NCBI GenBank assembly: GCA_035048815.1
Contig: JAUCBN010000035.1
Location: forward strand, 11,234,501-11,298,500
Length of the DNA stretch: 64,000 bases
Source: Abelmoschus esculentus
Lineage: Eukaryota; Streptophyta; Magnoliopsida; Malvales; Malvaceae
Direction of reading: 5' to 3'
Below are positions 1-12,400 of this stretch, in pieces. The notes below the pieces were generated by a model that was not told where the DNA came from, did no database searches, and saw only the letters and a list, made by a program, of their open reading frames with translations. Each line of letters starts with the position of its first letter. Position 1 is the stretch's first letter. The position numbers and the translations under genes are program-made.

Positions 1-702
1 GATATTGCTTAAATTATATTTAACCAATTATTATCAATCCGATGCCAATTTATTCGTTCGTAATGGATCCGATATCAAGCGTAATAGTAGCGGTATATGC
101 GTTTACCTTCAGATAAGATGATGATTAAAATATTCAAATTATTAGAAAAATATTAATTTAAATGTCACTTTAATTCAGAAAATTTAAAATTAATTAAGCG
201 GTAATTTTTTAAAGGTGCTAATTTTTTGGCGATTTTACACGCTAACACCGTTTTTAGTCATAACCAACTCTCGAGCCCTATTTATTTCGAATCTCTGATT
301 TTTTACGTTGTCCGGTCTACCAAAGTAACTTGTGTCGAAACTAATTTTTTAAATCTTTTACAATATTTTAAATTATTTTCTAAACATTTTTAATTCATTG
401 TTAAAATCTTTTTTAAAACCATTTTATAAATTATTTTCTAAAATTTTAATTGTTTTCCAAACCCTAATTCCATTTGTTTTCAAAAATTCCAATATTTTCA
501 AAATTTCCTTTTATTTTAAACCTAAATTTCTCAATTTTAAAAATCCTTAATTTCTTATATTTAAAATTTAGATTTCCCCAATTTTTCAAATTTCTCATAT
601 TTTTTAATATTTTATTTTAAACCCTAAATTTTGAGACATTTTTTATTTTATTTTGAGACTTTCAAATTAAATTTTTTAATTTTTAGTGAAAGAATTGCTA
701 CA
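1..702 (+). repeat. LTR tail of the TGTAATTAC...CTACA family, cut by window start
   Basis: AT-rich, non-coding sequence. From about 230 onward it parallels 16060-16457: a stretch beginning near CTCGAGCCCTATTTATTTCGAATCTC matches one ending in GAATCTCTAGTTTTTACG in the other copy, followed by a long T/A-rich tail. Both copies end alike (GTGAAAGAATTGCTACA here, AGAGAGGATCACTACA there). Because the 16457 end is supported by a TSD and a resumed reading frame, I place this LTR's end at 702. It abuts the end of the env-like ORF on the opposite strand, so it probably inserted there. The other end and its TSD lie outside the window. Confidence 0.5.
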
Positions 703-719
703 CCTTTGTTTTTAGAAAA

Positions 720-1847
720 TTATGGTGGGACTGAAGGATCGATTGAAACTTGATGAGATGCCTTGACAGATCCAGTAGGGGTAGGCGATGGTGCAGGTGC
801 TGGTTTAGTTCTTCGTTGCTGTGGCAAAACAAATCTGGGTTTAGATTGTTGTTGGGTTGGTCTTGGTTTGGACTTAACTGACTCAGGGTCAGTTTGCTCG
901 AACAAATGATCGGGGAAGTTGTTGAATATCACAACATTATCAGGCTATAACTCCTTAAATTTCATATGAAGTACCAAATCTCTTTGTTGCACATAATTGA
1001 GAAAAGTCATAAACTTTCCATAGAGTTAAGCAACTTTAGTTTGCGTCCTTTCTACAGCAATAGTCAAAGCAACTATTTTTATTGTAGCAATATTTCGAGG
1101 TCTTGTTGTCTGACTGGGTGATGTAGCATCTTCAAAAATCCTATAAACTCTAGGATTTTTAGTATAGAAATTTCCTACCTTCCCTTAAGTTGATAATCAC
1201 CATCTTCAAAAACTCTATGCTTTCTACACAAGGCAATGATCAATTGCGAAAATACCAAGTGTCTTTGCTTTCTTTTTAGGGCTGAATGTGCCTCTTTTAG
1301 AATAATTTTTCTCACATTGATGGGTTGCTTGTTCAGAATAGAGTGAAGGAGCTGCAACCTTGTCAAATTTGTTGTGGCAGTGTGCGAAGTGGGTATCAAG
1401 TTTTACTTGATAAAATACATTCAAAATTTACCCTTAAGCTTGAGTTTGGTGCATTCAACAATGATATTTTCCTCATCCAACTCTGTGTTTTGGAAGTAAA
1501 GGTCTTTCAATAGAAAATTTATATTTTTCCCCAGCATTGAAGCTACGAATAGATAGTGAGTTTTCATCTTCTATTCCATATAAGTCATTGATATCTTTAA
1601 CAGTAAAATGAATAAGTTCATCGCGCACATAAACCGTCACTTGTGCGCACGTATAATCTTGGAAATCGATTCGGGTAAATCCTTCTTGGTTAAATCATCA
1701 AAAATAAATCCTTTTTCTTATAGATTTGTTTGCCCTTGATCTTCTGAAATCTTTCTTTGTAATATCATTTTCGAACTTCCTAATCTCTATAGGTTGCACT
1801 CTTGTTTCTGCCATTGAAGCTTTGGTTGTGTTCTTGAATCTTTCCAT
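720..1847 (-). pseudogene. Env-like / 'putative plant transposon protein' ORF, broken
   Basis: A minus-strand reading starts at the ATG at 1847 and shows ANKSI and then VRDELIHFTVKDINDLYG, which resembles the V-R-G...IN-x-x-Y-G core of the plant family annotated as putative plant transposon protein (Pfam PF20167 from memory). At 1399-1175 follows the second conserved block: HTATTN, then a leucine-rich strand, QPINVRKIILKE, and LVFSQLIIALCRKHRV. The C-terminal end (932-720) is rich in Pro, Gln, Lys and Thr. Several stops and a frameshift near 1424-1400 break it. It lies about 0.5 kb downstream of an Athila-type integrase on the same strand, the position of the env-like ORF in that clade. The function of this family is not established; the env-like label rests on position. 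Confidence 0.6.
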
Positions 1848-2400
1848 GGTTAAAGAGGAAGTTTTCAGTGAGAGGAAGAAGATGAAAGTTTAGTGCGGTA
1901 AATGGTTTATTTTCTTGGAGAATAGGTAGAGTTTAGTGAAAAGTAATGATGGTTAGTGTGATTTATAGGCGGTTAGGATATGAAAAAGGGGTAAAAGATG
2001 ATGATGGGTGATTAATGTAATGGTGAGTGAGAGAGAAAAATGTTTTTAATATTAAGTAGAAGATTAAAGGTAAAAAGAGGGTTGAATTTGAATTAAACTC
2101 TTCTCTTTCCCTTCCAAACTAGCCGAATACATTATCATGGGTCTTTTCTCTTCTCTTTACCATTGGTCCCAATTGTGAATAATTCTAAATTTTTTCAATA
2201 AATTACCAACGTTCAGCCTTGGCATTCTTGCACAGTCTACTTTTTGTTGCACAGTACTTCTGGAGTGTACCTTATGAGAACGAAATTTATGAAGAAAACA
2301 AAAGAAATATTAAAAATAAACATGAAAATAAAGTTACCTACTTTTTATTCAAACTAAAACTAAAATACTAAAGCAAATAAAAATTAGGGATATAAATACT
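1848..2400 (-). other. Non-coding spacer between pol and env-like ORF
   Basis: This spacer is purine-rich on the plus strand at 1850-2050 and otherwise A/T-rich. I see no reading frame or repeat. It fits the pol to env-like spacer of the Athila-like element. Confidence 0.35.
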
Positions 2401-3560
2401 CAGGTATTTTACAGACAGAGGTTCTTTTTTTCACGCACAATCAAAGCTCCATTATAAGTTTTCAATCTTTAACCTTTGACTTTAAAGGTTCGATCTCTAT
2501 TAAGTTTTCTAATCTCTACATCTCTATAAGGGTAAACCTTGTGTATCAAGAAAGATCTTGACAACCTTGATTTCAACTTTCTAGAAAAAAGTTTAATTTT
2601 GGAGTTATAAAGTAACATTTGCTAGCCCTCTGAGAAATGTCGTGGCAAAAGATGTTTGTCATGTCATCTTTTTGTTTTCTCTTTGTAAATCCAAGCATTC
2701 TCGTAGTCTTATGATCGAAACTTGACCATCTCATTCAGCTCCAAAAATCTGTGTTCTCCAACTGATTTGAAATCCATATTGAGCTTTTTGATCGCCCAAT
2801 AAGCTTTGTGTTCAAGCTCTACAGGTAAATGTCAAGCCTTCCCATAAACCAACTTAAATGGTGACATTCCCAAAGGAGTTTTATATGTTGTCCTATATAC
2901 CCATAAAGCTTCATCTAGCTTTGGAGACTAATATTTTCTCTTTGTGTTGATTGTTTTCTCTAAGATTTGCTTGATTTTTCTATTGGAGATTTAAGCTTGG
3001 TCATTAGTTTGCAAGTGATATGCCGTAGAAATTTTTTACCTGACTACATAGCATTATAACGCCTTAGCAATGAGCCTATTTTCGAAGCGGGTTCCTTCAT
3101 CACTGATTATTTCTCTAGAAACTTAAAATCTTGTGAAAATATTCTTGTGTAGAAACTTCAAGACTATCTTCTAATTGTTGTGGGGTGTTGCCACCACTTC
3201 AACCCATTTACTCACATAGTCTACTGCTAACAAGATATATGATCACCGTAGGAGGATGAAAAGGGTCTCATGAAATCAATTCCACATATATCAAAATGCT
3301 CAATCTCTAGAATGTTTTGCAATGACATTTTATTTCTTCTCGAGATGTTCTCTATCCTCTGACATCTATCACACGCCTTGTAAAATTCTTGAGAATATTT
3401 TAATAGTCTGGTCCAGTAGAATCTAGATTAAAGGACCTTTGCAGTAGTCCTTGATCCACCAAAATTCCCTTCATACGATATTACATGGCAATGAAATAGA
3501 ATCTCTTTTTGTTCCTCTTTTGACACACATCGTCGAAGCAACTGGTCAACACATTGCTTG
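2401..3560 (-). pseudogene. Athila-like integrase, broken
   Basis: The minus strand shows integrase blocks in order: a CDRCQ half of the zinc-binding module near 3370; GIDFMRPF with the first catalytic Asp near 3280; SDEGTRFENR with the second Asp near 3100; and YHLQTNDQA followed by a stop where the catalytic Glu should be, then SNRKIKQILEK, near 2990. The C-terminal part (about 2600-2450) reads LFSRKLKSRLS...VYPYRDVEI...FKVKG, typical of Athila-type integrase tails. At least one active-site residue is lost to a nonsense change and there are further stops, so it cannot be functional. Confidence 0.75.
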
Positions 3561-3572
3561 AACAGGTATTGC

Positions 3573-4097
3573 TCATCCCAATAGAAAAAATTTTCTCATC
3601 AGGAAAATTTTCTTTAATCTAAAAATTATCCACCTAATAAATATAGGCTTAACATCTTTTTTAGTCATTAGGTATTTAATGACATAATGATCAATGTGCT
3701 CTATGATCCTAGTTCCTATCAGATATGCCCTAAACTTATCAAAGACAAATATTACAACAAGTAACTCTTTCTCGGTAGTGGTATAATTAATTTGAGCATC
3801 ATTAAGAGTACTAATTGTATAATAAATAATATGGAAGAGTTTTCCTCGTCTTTGACTTAGGTTTGCACCCACTGCATAGTCACTTATGTCACACATCAGT
3901 TCGAATGGTATAGTCCATTCTGGTGGTATAACTATTGGAGTTTAGGTAAGCTTCTTCTTTAGTTCAGTAAAAGCGATATGACATTTTTTATCAAAGACAA
4001 AACGTTAATTTTGTTGAAGGAAATTATAAAGCGCCTAGAAAATCTTTGAGAAGTCCTTGATGAACCTCCTATTGAAGCCAACGTGTACAAGAAAGCT
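3573..4097 (-). pseudogene. Athila-like RT end and RNase H, broken
   Basis: The open segment 3896-3573 begins MCDISDYAVGA (the first RNase H carboxylate block, normally C-D-A-S-D-Y-A-V-G) and continues with TLNDAQINYTTTEKELL and IDHYVIKYLMTKKDVKP, a close match to gypsy RNase H. Just upstream (about 4097-4040) the frame reads SFLVHVGFNRRFIKDFSK, the RT connection segment. That segment resumes exactly where the nested LTR at 4103-7570 ends. The canonical T-D-H is read I-D-H. Confidence 0.8.
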
Positions 4098-4102
4098 TAA
4101 AA

Positions 4103-7100
4103 TGTAACTCCCTTGACATGGTCTAGATACCACCCGACTCGAACGAGCTACATAGGGAATACTGAGGTTAATCTAGAGACTCATCCCGATAAATAACCCT
4201 AATTATTTTCTTTTTATCTTATCTAAATGTTTTAATTAGATCTTACATGTTTATGCAAAGACTGAGTTCAATTATAGTGGAAACCGATAAGAAATGAGTC
4301 CTAATTTTACCGAACAAGTTATAGGGACCTAATGGTAATTTCTAGAAAATTAAGGACTAAACATGAAATTAAAGTTGCCAATCTTTAATTAAGTTTATTA
4401 CATGCTTAAATCTCAAATTTCAGCTTAAAACGAGGTCTTCAAGTTATTTAATTGCATACTCAGTTTAGTGACTAAAACTTAAAGTTTCAAACTATTTTCT
4501 AGCTTATCACTAACTTAACGACCATAGGTATCGATACCCAAAGGCCCCTTTTAGATACCATTTAAAACCGTAAAGACTGGTATCGAAATGCTAGCTTCAC
4601 ATATCGATATTAAGGTCATTACTTGATCGATGCCTTACGTTGTAAGCCCACGTTTCGATACAATTGATATCACGTATTGATACCATTTGAAACTATAAAT
4701 ATCAGTATCGAAACCATGATCAAGGTGTATCGATACGCCTACTTGTGTTCATGCCTCTATTTTGATACAAATTCAAGTGGTATCGATACCCAGGCTAATG
4801 TTTCCAGATTTCCTTCATGTTTTTGCATGCGTATCAATATCCTATGAATGGGTATCGAAACTCTCTATCTAGAAACCATAGATTGATTAGGTTTAATGCC
4901 TTTGAAGAAAACCAAAGACTTTCTAAATACTTATATGTACCTAAAGGCATAAACCACATCTTACAACATATTCTCTTGATGCATCATCACCTAGTTCCAT
5001 AAGTAATACACACTATACATAAGTATATTTTATCAAAGAAAACATGGCTTATCATAACTTCAAATCATCATAAATCAATTCTCAAAATACCTTATCAATA
5101 TAAGAGTATACCAAATAGGAATTTCAAATACCAAAATAACCTAAAACACCTAGGTTCATGAGGCTATCATTCAAGCAAAACCAACGTTGATAAATATCAA
5201 ACATGTATAAGCATGAGTCTCACATCACAACAAATTCTTAACATGGTAACCCAGCCCCATTGCTCTCTCACTACTACTAATGTTACAAAGACATACTTGA
5301 GCTCTTACTTGGCGGTTTCATTGAATCCTTGCTTGCCCTTGCTACCTTAACATCTTTTATCATGCATTGCAAAGTAAAAGAGAGGGTCAAGCATAAAGCT
5401 TATTGAAGGAATAAAACACATTTAAAACTTATTTGAAAACATCTTACAATGCAGCCCATAATAAACCATTTTCATCAATTTAAAAACACATGTCATGCTT
5501 TTATAAAACAAAATATTCATGACTAACAATGTCACTTTTAAAACTCAGTAAGTGTAATCAAACCATGGCTAATAATGCCTTCATTAAAATCTAGTAAAAA
5601 TAACTCTTTGAAATCTCATTCTTTAAAAGTAAAAATAGAAGTCTTACATGATACTCACATCGTAATACTTACACATGCATCTTAATGCACAAATCTCAAG
5701 TCTTACATGCTAACAATATAACAACGCTCAGATCACATGCATACCAATGCATAAAACCTTAGTAATAGTGCATGTATAATCCCATATGCAAACAAGTAAA
5801 ACCATGACACATACCTTTGAAAAGTAAACATATATTGGTGTTAGTGATCCGATTTATACTACTCCAAATCATTAGGATAAACGGGCAACCGCATGATAGT
5901 ACTACCATGCGCAAGTTGGTACTACTCTCAACATAATAAGTCTCACATTTGTGTCTGGTGACATTACTATCCCTATCAACCCGGATCTGACAGTACTACC
6001 CATATGACGCAACATTAGACTAAAAGCCAAAATGCAATACACACGAAATTTAGACAGATACGAATTTTGAATGTTTATAGTGCATTCTAGATCCTATTGA
6101 TCGATCAACTTATCCCAAGAGATAAATCACTTAACTAGCCAATATATTATCTAAAACCAATGCTCAATTTTCAAGTTAAAAACGACATATTAATCACATG
6201 CATCCCACTATCTCATGTGTCAAGTGCATAAACCAGTAAAAAACATTTTTCTTATGTTTTCAAAATAAAATTGTGGGAACATCAAAAACATTTAAAACCT
6301 TTTTAAAAAACATCTCAAGAGCATTAAAATACATGTATAATCAAGTATGCAAAATACAATAAGAGCATAACAAATAACATACTAAAAACGTGGCGTAATA
6401 TGAGAACCTTTAAGAAAACAATACTTTAAACTTACTTTTGAGTATAGAGAGGTTTTTCATACCTTTCCTACACTCTCAATCCTTTTAAAACATATTGAAA
6501 ACACTGTCGAAGCAGTCCACTCTCATAATCCACTCACTGATAACTGTTTCTTACTCGACAAGCCACTAATTCGATCCAAAACTTCTTCAAACGTGATAAA
6601 TAAATTCTTGTCCAGTTTCAACATAAAAAACTAAGGATTTATTGCTCTGAATCGCACACAAAAAACCCCGAGCCAGACCCCCCCCCACAACAACCCTTAA
6701 AACCTATTAAAACCTTAACCGAAACCAACCAAACTTCTCCTAAAACTCTAGTCAGGGATTAGGGATTTTAAAAACCATCTATAAATATCCTAAAATTTTC
6801 AAAATCATCAATTTAGGATCCAAAAATAGTGAGTAAAACCCTTGAACGAAAATTATGGTTTTTGACCAAAAACTGATTTTTCTTAAATCAAAAGATTAAA
6901 AATATTTTTATCAAGCCAATAAATTGATAATTTTAGTAAAAAACTTTTAAAATTAGAGGATATGAAGATTCTTAACTGCAATTCTGATCCAAACCAACTT
7001 CCATGGTTTTTGAAAAAGAAAAACAAGTGAAAACATGACTTTTTGAAAAAGAAAAGTTATAAAAATAATCCTAAACGAAAATAATTGAAAAGGAATTGAT

Positions 7101-7570
7101 TTTTAATTGAAAAGAAGACTGTTCTGTTCCTTTTTAGGAGAGAAAACGAAAATATTAATATAAGGGTTTAGGTTTTGATATAAAATAGGTTTTTGGGAAT
7201 TAAATGAAGTGATTTGGGTTGTATGTTTTAAAATTTGGGTTTTTAGTTAATTAAATAAGACCATGGGAATTTTAGTCCAACTATAATTAGGATTGAATCA
7301 AAGCCCCTTAAAGATTCAAATTTTTGGCTTAGTTTATAAAATTATCCTGAAGTTTTCAATTTTTGCAAAATAGTCACTAATTTCAAAATCTTAGGGACTA
7401 AAGAGTCAATTTTCGAAATTGGCTTGACCAAAGCCACTTATACAATAAATAAGGATTTTAGGATATTTTTCATTAATTTATTTTAATTAAAAAATCAATT
7501 TTTAAGAATTTAATCCCGAACTAGGCTAAACCGATCCACTAGTTTCTAAGCCCATTTTTTGGGTGTTACA
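4103..7570 (-). mobile_element. Solo LTR (3.47 kb), TGTAAC...GTTACA, GGTATCGATACC-type
   Basis: The ends are TGTAACTCCC (plus strand) and GGGTGTTACA. On the minus strand the host RT reads ...SPLTTVKEIR up to the right end and resumes SFLVHVGF immediately beyond the left end, so the borders are exact. The flanking 5-mers taaaa/tctaa are a decayed TSD. The start aligns with the other long solo LTRs here (TGTAAC, then an A-C-G-A-G...GGGGAATA-like block), so it is a diverged subfamily member. I see no internal direct repeat and no coding domain. The sense strand is inferred as minus because related LTRs begin TGTAACA(C/T)CC. Inside, 4520-4860 holds a palindrome cluster. Confidence 0.8.
4520..4865. 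repeat. Cluster of GGTATCGATACC-like palindromes
   Basis: About a dozen full or partial copies of the 12-bp palindrome GGTATCGATACC, or its half TATCGA, occur in roughly 340 bp at irregular spacing of 20-40 bp. Near-perfect sites lie near 4527, 4727 and 4780. The rest of the LTR has almost none. It occupies the position of the GGTTTCGAAACC cluster in the sister LTRs. Confidence 0.75.
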
Positions 7571-8680
7571 TCTAATCTCTTTCACTGTTGTTAGAGGTGA
7601 TAGTTTCTCAATCAACCCAATTTTTCTTTGTCAACCTCAATCCCTTTGCTTGAAATTCTGTGGCCTAAAATCGTTTATTCCGTAACCATGAAATTATATT
7701 TTTCCCAATTAAGTACAATGTCAGCTTCTTCACAACGTCTTAGTACCTTGGCCAAGTTGCCTAAGAAATTTTCAAAAATTTCTTTGGACACAGATAAGTC
7801 TTCCATAAATTACTCTAAGAATTATTCAACCATGTCTTAAAATATTACCAACATGCAACGTTGAAAAGTTGTTGGAGCATTACATAGCCCAATTGGCTTT
7901 CTTCAAAAAGTGTAAGTTCCATAAGGACATGTGAAGGTAGTCTTCTCTTGGTCCTCTGGTGCTATAGCAATTTGGTTATACCCCAAATAACCATCTTATA
8001 ATAGCCATTGAGGAAGAAATAATAAGCCTTTCTCACCAATCGATCTAGTATTTGATCAATAAAAGAAAGGGGAAATGGTCTTTCTTAGTTGCCTTGGTCA
8101 GCTTCATGTAGTCCATGCAGATGCGTCATCTTGTAACTCTCCTTGCCGGGAGAAACTCATTATCCTCATTGGTGATTACTATAGTGCCTCCTTTCCTAGG
8201 TACACAATGTACATGACTAACCCATGAACTGTCAAAAATTGGGTATATGATTCTTGTATCAAACCATTTTATGATCTCTATCATCACTACCTTCTTCATC
8301 GATGGGTTCAGTCTTCTTTAGGGTAGAACTCAATAGAATTATTGTGACATTCTTCTAGTAGAATCTTGTGCATGCAGATTGTTGAACTAATTGACTTCAA
8401 ATCGGCCATAGTCTACCCTAGAGCTTTCTTATATTGAGGTAATAAATTCATAAGACTGAGATCTTGGTTAGGATCTAAAGTAGATGAAATAATCACTAGT
8501 AAAGTATTGTGCGACCCTAAATAAACATATTTCAAATGTGGTGGTAGTGGTTTCAATTCTAGAGATGGTGCTTGTAAAAGTGATGTTTTAGAAGGAATAA
8601 ATTCAGAGAAAATAAATTGATTCGAATTTTGTATCTGGCCTTGGCTTAAAATAGCCAATTTGTTGTAGCTCCAGATGAGC
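7571..8680 (-). pseudogene. Athila-like RT N-terminal part, broken
   Basis: On the minus strand, 8440-8340 reads KALG...TMADLKSIS...CMHKILLEE, the conserved lead-in to Athila-type RT. Scattered RT fragments follow (CMDY-like, a degraded catalytic block, and LRVIYGRL near 7830), ending with IEKLSPLTTVKEIR at 7615-7571 where the solo LTR interrupts. The 8703-8413 segment is the linker between protease and RT. Many stops and frame changes are present and I could not find an intact Y-x-D-D box. Confidence 0.65.
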
Positions 8681-9500
8681 TTTTTATTCTTCTTCTTGAT
8701 CATGGTCCTCTAGCAGTTTTGCAAAGTCTTTCATTTGTGGAGAATTGTCATAACAAAAGTTTGTATTTTCAGCTTCTATTCCTATAGCATTTATCCCAAC
8801 TATATAGTGACATTCTTCATTCTCATTCATGTACTTTAGAGTGTTGAAAGCATTGATATTCATGGATTGGTCTGCTACACGCATGATGAATTCTCCTTTT
8901 TTATAGTCGATGAGAATTCAATCGGTAGCAAGGAATGGTTGCCCCAAGATGATGGGTGCCTTGTAATCTACTTCACAATCCAAAATTAAAAAGTCCACTA
9001 GGAACACGAATTTGTCTACCTTCACTATCATATCTTTCACTTTTTCTTCGGGTTAGATATGAGAATGGTCCGCCAATTGCAATATGACAATTGTTGGCCG
9101 CGTACTCTCTATACCAAGCTTCTTGAATATTGCTTTGGGCATTAGATTGACACTTGAACTGAGGTCGCATAGTGCCTTGCCCACAAAATTATTTCCTACA
9201 GAGCATGGAATAATAAAGCTACCAGGATCTTGTCTCTTCATGGGAAGATCAGTCTTCCCAGAGTAAAACTCAAATGCTATAAAAATTGTTTCATAGTTCT
9301 CTATTTTCTTTTCTTGGTAACAATGTCTTTCAAAAACTTTACATATGAGGGCATTTGATAAATATAATTTAAAAATAAAATATTAATATGAAATTGGTAC
9401 AAAATACTTACAAAGTTTTGAAATTGGAGATCATCCTTGTGTTGCTTCAATCATTGAGGTAATGATGATGGGGTCTTACGTCCTACAAAGGTGGTACTGA
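8681..9500 (-). pseudogene. Athila-like gag end and aspartic protease, broken
   Basis: On the minus strand 9440-9320 reads MPSYVKFLKDIVTKKRK, a conserved gag-end block of Athila elements. It is followed at 9241-8900 by DPGSFIIPC, GKALCDLSSSVNLMP, KLGIE, LQLADHSH and the PIILGQPFLATD block. The protease active-site triad, normally D-L-G in this clade, reads D-L-S. The frame continues to MRVADQSMNINAFN near 8884. Stops replace residues at the H/S-rich turn and after FLATD. Confidence 0.75.
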
Positions 9501-9529
9501 TACTGCTTTTGCTGTAGCCTGGTCAAAAA

Positions 9530-10040
9530 ATAGTGATAACCTTTTTCTCTTACTTCTTCTAGGCTCTATTTCAAATTCTAAATCACTTTTCCTTGAATAC
9601 TACAAGAAGAAATAGTATGACTTCCTTTTTGTATCTCAATGTTTAGTCTAGGTTTTTTAAGAGGAAAGGAAACCTCAAAAAATACTGCATTCCTAGATTT
9701 ACAAATTGAGAAATCATTTAAAGTCATAAACATGTATGCAGGACTATCTGTAGCATATCCTATAAATACTACATCAAAGGTTTTAGAACCAATAGTGGTC
9801 TTCTTGAAGTCAGGCAAATCTACTTTTGCTAGACACCCTCACAGTTTTAAGTATTGCAAATTTGGTGCATGTCCTTTCTATAATTCGTATGTGGTATAAT
9901 CTAATTTTTTATAAGTTACTCGATTCAATATATGATTAGACGAGAGAATGACTTCCCCTCATATGTTATTAGATAAACCAGAACTTATCAATAATGAGTT
10001 CATCGTCTCTTTTAAAGTTCTGTTTTATTCTCTATCAAGT
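9530..10040 (-). pseudogene. Copia pol fragment, minus arm of inverted pair
   Basis: Minus-strand copia integrase C-terminal region and linker: NRTLKET, LDYTTYEL, PDFKKTTIGSKTFDVVFIGYATDSPAY, then LNDFSICKSRN and a PLKKPRLNIEI linker, ending EIEPRRSKREK near 9545. Upstream it reads YKSEVENQLDRE and passes straight into NRTL, so the middle of the integrase (the catalytic segment) is deleted. It is strongly similar, as an inverted repeat, to 10190-10680. Confidence 0.7.
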
Positions 10041-10059
10041 TGATTTTCAACTTCAGACT

Positions 10060-11690
10060 TATAAATAAAGAAGAAAATTTCAGCTAATCATATATTGAAC
10101 CATATTTTCTTAAAGAGATGTGTGAGAAGAATTGCATAATTAATATATGAGACCTCTTATCCATATTTTCCTCAAGAAAATGGCATTGCTGGAAGGAAAA
10201 ACAGAACTTTGAAAGAGATAATGAACTCATTGTTGATAAGTTTTATTTTATCAAATTACATGTGGGGAAAGCCATCCTCTCGGTTAATCATATTTTGAAC
10301 CGAGTACCTCATAAAAATTAGATTGTACCACATACGAATTATGGAAAGGACTTACACCAAATTTGCAATGCCTGAAAGTGTGAGGATGTTTGACAAAAGT
10401 ATGTTTGCCTGAATCCAAGATGATAACTATTGGTTCTAAAACCTTTAATGTAGTATTTATAAGGTATGCTACAAATAGTGTCACATACAGGTTTATGACT
10501 TTAAATGATTTCTCAATTTGTGAATCTAGTGATGTATTATTTTCTGAGGATTTTGTTCCTCTTAAAAAAATTAGACTAAATATTGAGATACAACAAAAAA
10601 GGTCATGTTAATGCTATAACAGAGACTTCAAATTTTGAAATAGAGCCTAAAAGAAGTAAGAGACAAAAAAATAGCCACTACTTTTGGACCAGATTTCATA
10701 ACTTCCTTTATTATAGAAATCAGTCACTTAGAAACTATAACTGAAGCTATAGCTCAATGTTTTCTTTTAGATAAAGATCCAAAGATATAGAATGAAGCTA
10801 TAAGTTCATTTGATTATAGTTTTTGGAAAAATATCATTAATGATGAACTAGAACCAATAAAATCTAATCACACTTGGGAGTTGGTTGATTTGCCTAGATG
10901 ATTTAAACTTATCAATAACAAATGGGTCTTTACAAAGAAACTAAGACCAGATGGGTCAATCCAAAAGTATAGGGTAACACTAGTAGTCAAAGGGTTTACT
11001 CAGAAGTTTGACATTGAATTCTTTGATACATACTCTCATGTATCAAAAATATCAACGATCTGTGCTTTATTTACGATCGTATCTATTCATAAATTGCATG
11101 TACATCAAATGGATGTAAAAATTGTATTTTTAAGTTACGATCTATACGAGGAGATCTATATAGAGCAATCATTAGGTTTTGAGACACCTGGTACGGAGGG
11201 CAAAGTGTGTAGATTTAAAAAGTCTATCTATGACCTTAAACAAGCTCCAAAATAATGGTATGAGAAATTTTATAAAATAATTATGAGCTTTGATTTTATT
11301 GCTAATGGAGCACATGCATGCGTGTATTCAAAAATGTTTGGAATTGATTATTTTATCATAAGTTTATATGTGATGACATATTGATATTCAGTACTAACAT
11401 TGAATCTATTAACAAAATAAAAAATTTCTTATCTACTAAATTTGATGACTGATTTGGGAGAAGTCAGTGTGATATTAGGAGTAAAAGTTACCAAAACTGA
11501 AAATAATTTTTCTTTAAGTCAAACACATTATATTAAAAAAGCGATAAAAAAATTGACAACTTTGATATCAATCTTGTACGAACTATCTATGAATCTAGTA
11601 TACATCTCTTTAAAAATAAAGAAAATAGTGTTTCCCAAGAAGAGTATGCTAAAATTATTAGAAGCCTTATATTCTTAATGAACTATATTC
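10060..11690 (+). pseudogene. Copia integrase end and RT, broken (plus arm)
   Basis: Plus-strand copia pol: FPQENGIAGRKNRTLKE near 10165-10215, TIGSKTFNVVFIRYA near 10430-10475, LNDFSICES, then after about 10850 the RT: SNHTWELVDLP, NKWVFTKK, KYRVTLVVKGFTQ, VHQMDVK, GFETPGTEGKVCRFKKSIYDLKQAP. The catalytic box is hit by a frameshift: LYV and DDILIF lie in different frames near 11365-11390. It then reads DLGEVSVILGVKV and SLSQTHYIKKAI. There are several stops. It lies head to head with the 9530-10040 fragment of the same family. Confidence 0.75.
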
Positions 11691-12400
11691 TTAATGAATT
11701 CTTATTTTAGTGTTTAGATGATTCATTTTTTAAATGAACTTGAAGAATTCACCTATTTTTGAGAGCTTGAGCTTGAGAAACAATCTATTAATTATTTCAT
11801 AGCTCTTATTTGAGTGGATTGTATTGAAATAATCTTCATGAAATAACCTACATAAGCGAGAAGGATTAGTCACCTTCTATGAAAAAACATTTGGTTATTT
11901 TTCTTAAATACTTACTAAAATCCTGAGGTCAGATAACTATATTTTATTTTACATATGTATATTTATATACATTTGTATCTTTCTGACACATCGAGAATTT
12001 CGGTGGATAAAGAGGTCAGTTGTGTTATGAGTTCACCCTTATTTTAGAAAGTTTCAGATTGGTTTATTTATCTAAAAGAAGAATTACTCATTCTACTATG
12101 TACTAGTTCCACATACGTTCACTAGTGCTTGAGCAACTAATCTCGTTATTGTTCTTCTTTTGTTTAAAAATATATATGTTTTCTATAACCTTGTTTAAAA
12201 AAATTCTCTCGTATTTGTGAGGGATTGCTGAAGAATACTCGAATACATGAGAAAAACGAATTAATACAATTCTTTTAGTCTAATTCTACCTACTCATTTC
12301 TTCAGCTCAACATGTTTCAGAAACGTTTGATGATAAATTTTTCGTAACACTTATAAACTAAAACTTAACTCTCCAGTGATCAGTAAACTCAATGTTAATT
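11691..12400 (+). other. Possible copia 3' end / LTR remnant
   Basis: Non-coding, downstream of the copia RT. The stretch near 11712-11755 (GATTCATTTTTTAAATGAACTTGAAGAATTCACC) resembles the start of LTR-proximal sequence in plant copia elements. No paired LTR or TSD was found, so the assignment is weak. Confidence 0.25.

Larger units (their letters stand above)
703..9530 (-). mobile_element. Degenerate Athila/Tat-like Ty3/gypsy element, interrupted
   Basis: On the minus strand, read from high to low coordinates, are the end of gag, a protease, RT, RNase H, integrase and then a separate downstream ORF. This order, and the closeness of the protein fragments to plant Athila-type polyproteins, identify the clade. 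The RT is split by a solo LTR at 4103-7570. The copia fragments at 9530-11690 cut off the upstream gag. No LTR pair of its own is recognisable, since 1-702 is a different LTR in another orientation. Stops and frameshifts occur throughout, so it is an old, dead copy. Confidence 0.75.

Noticed and set aside
4103..7570. A DNA transposon with TGTAAC/GTTACA inverted ends
   Set aside because: The inverted similarity is limited to about 6 bp, as in LTRs, and the homologous copies have 5-bp TSDs and long unpaired interiors. A solo LTR fits better.
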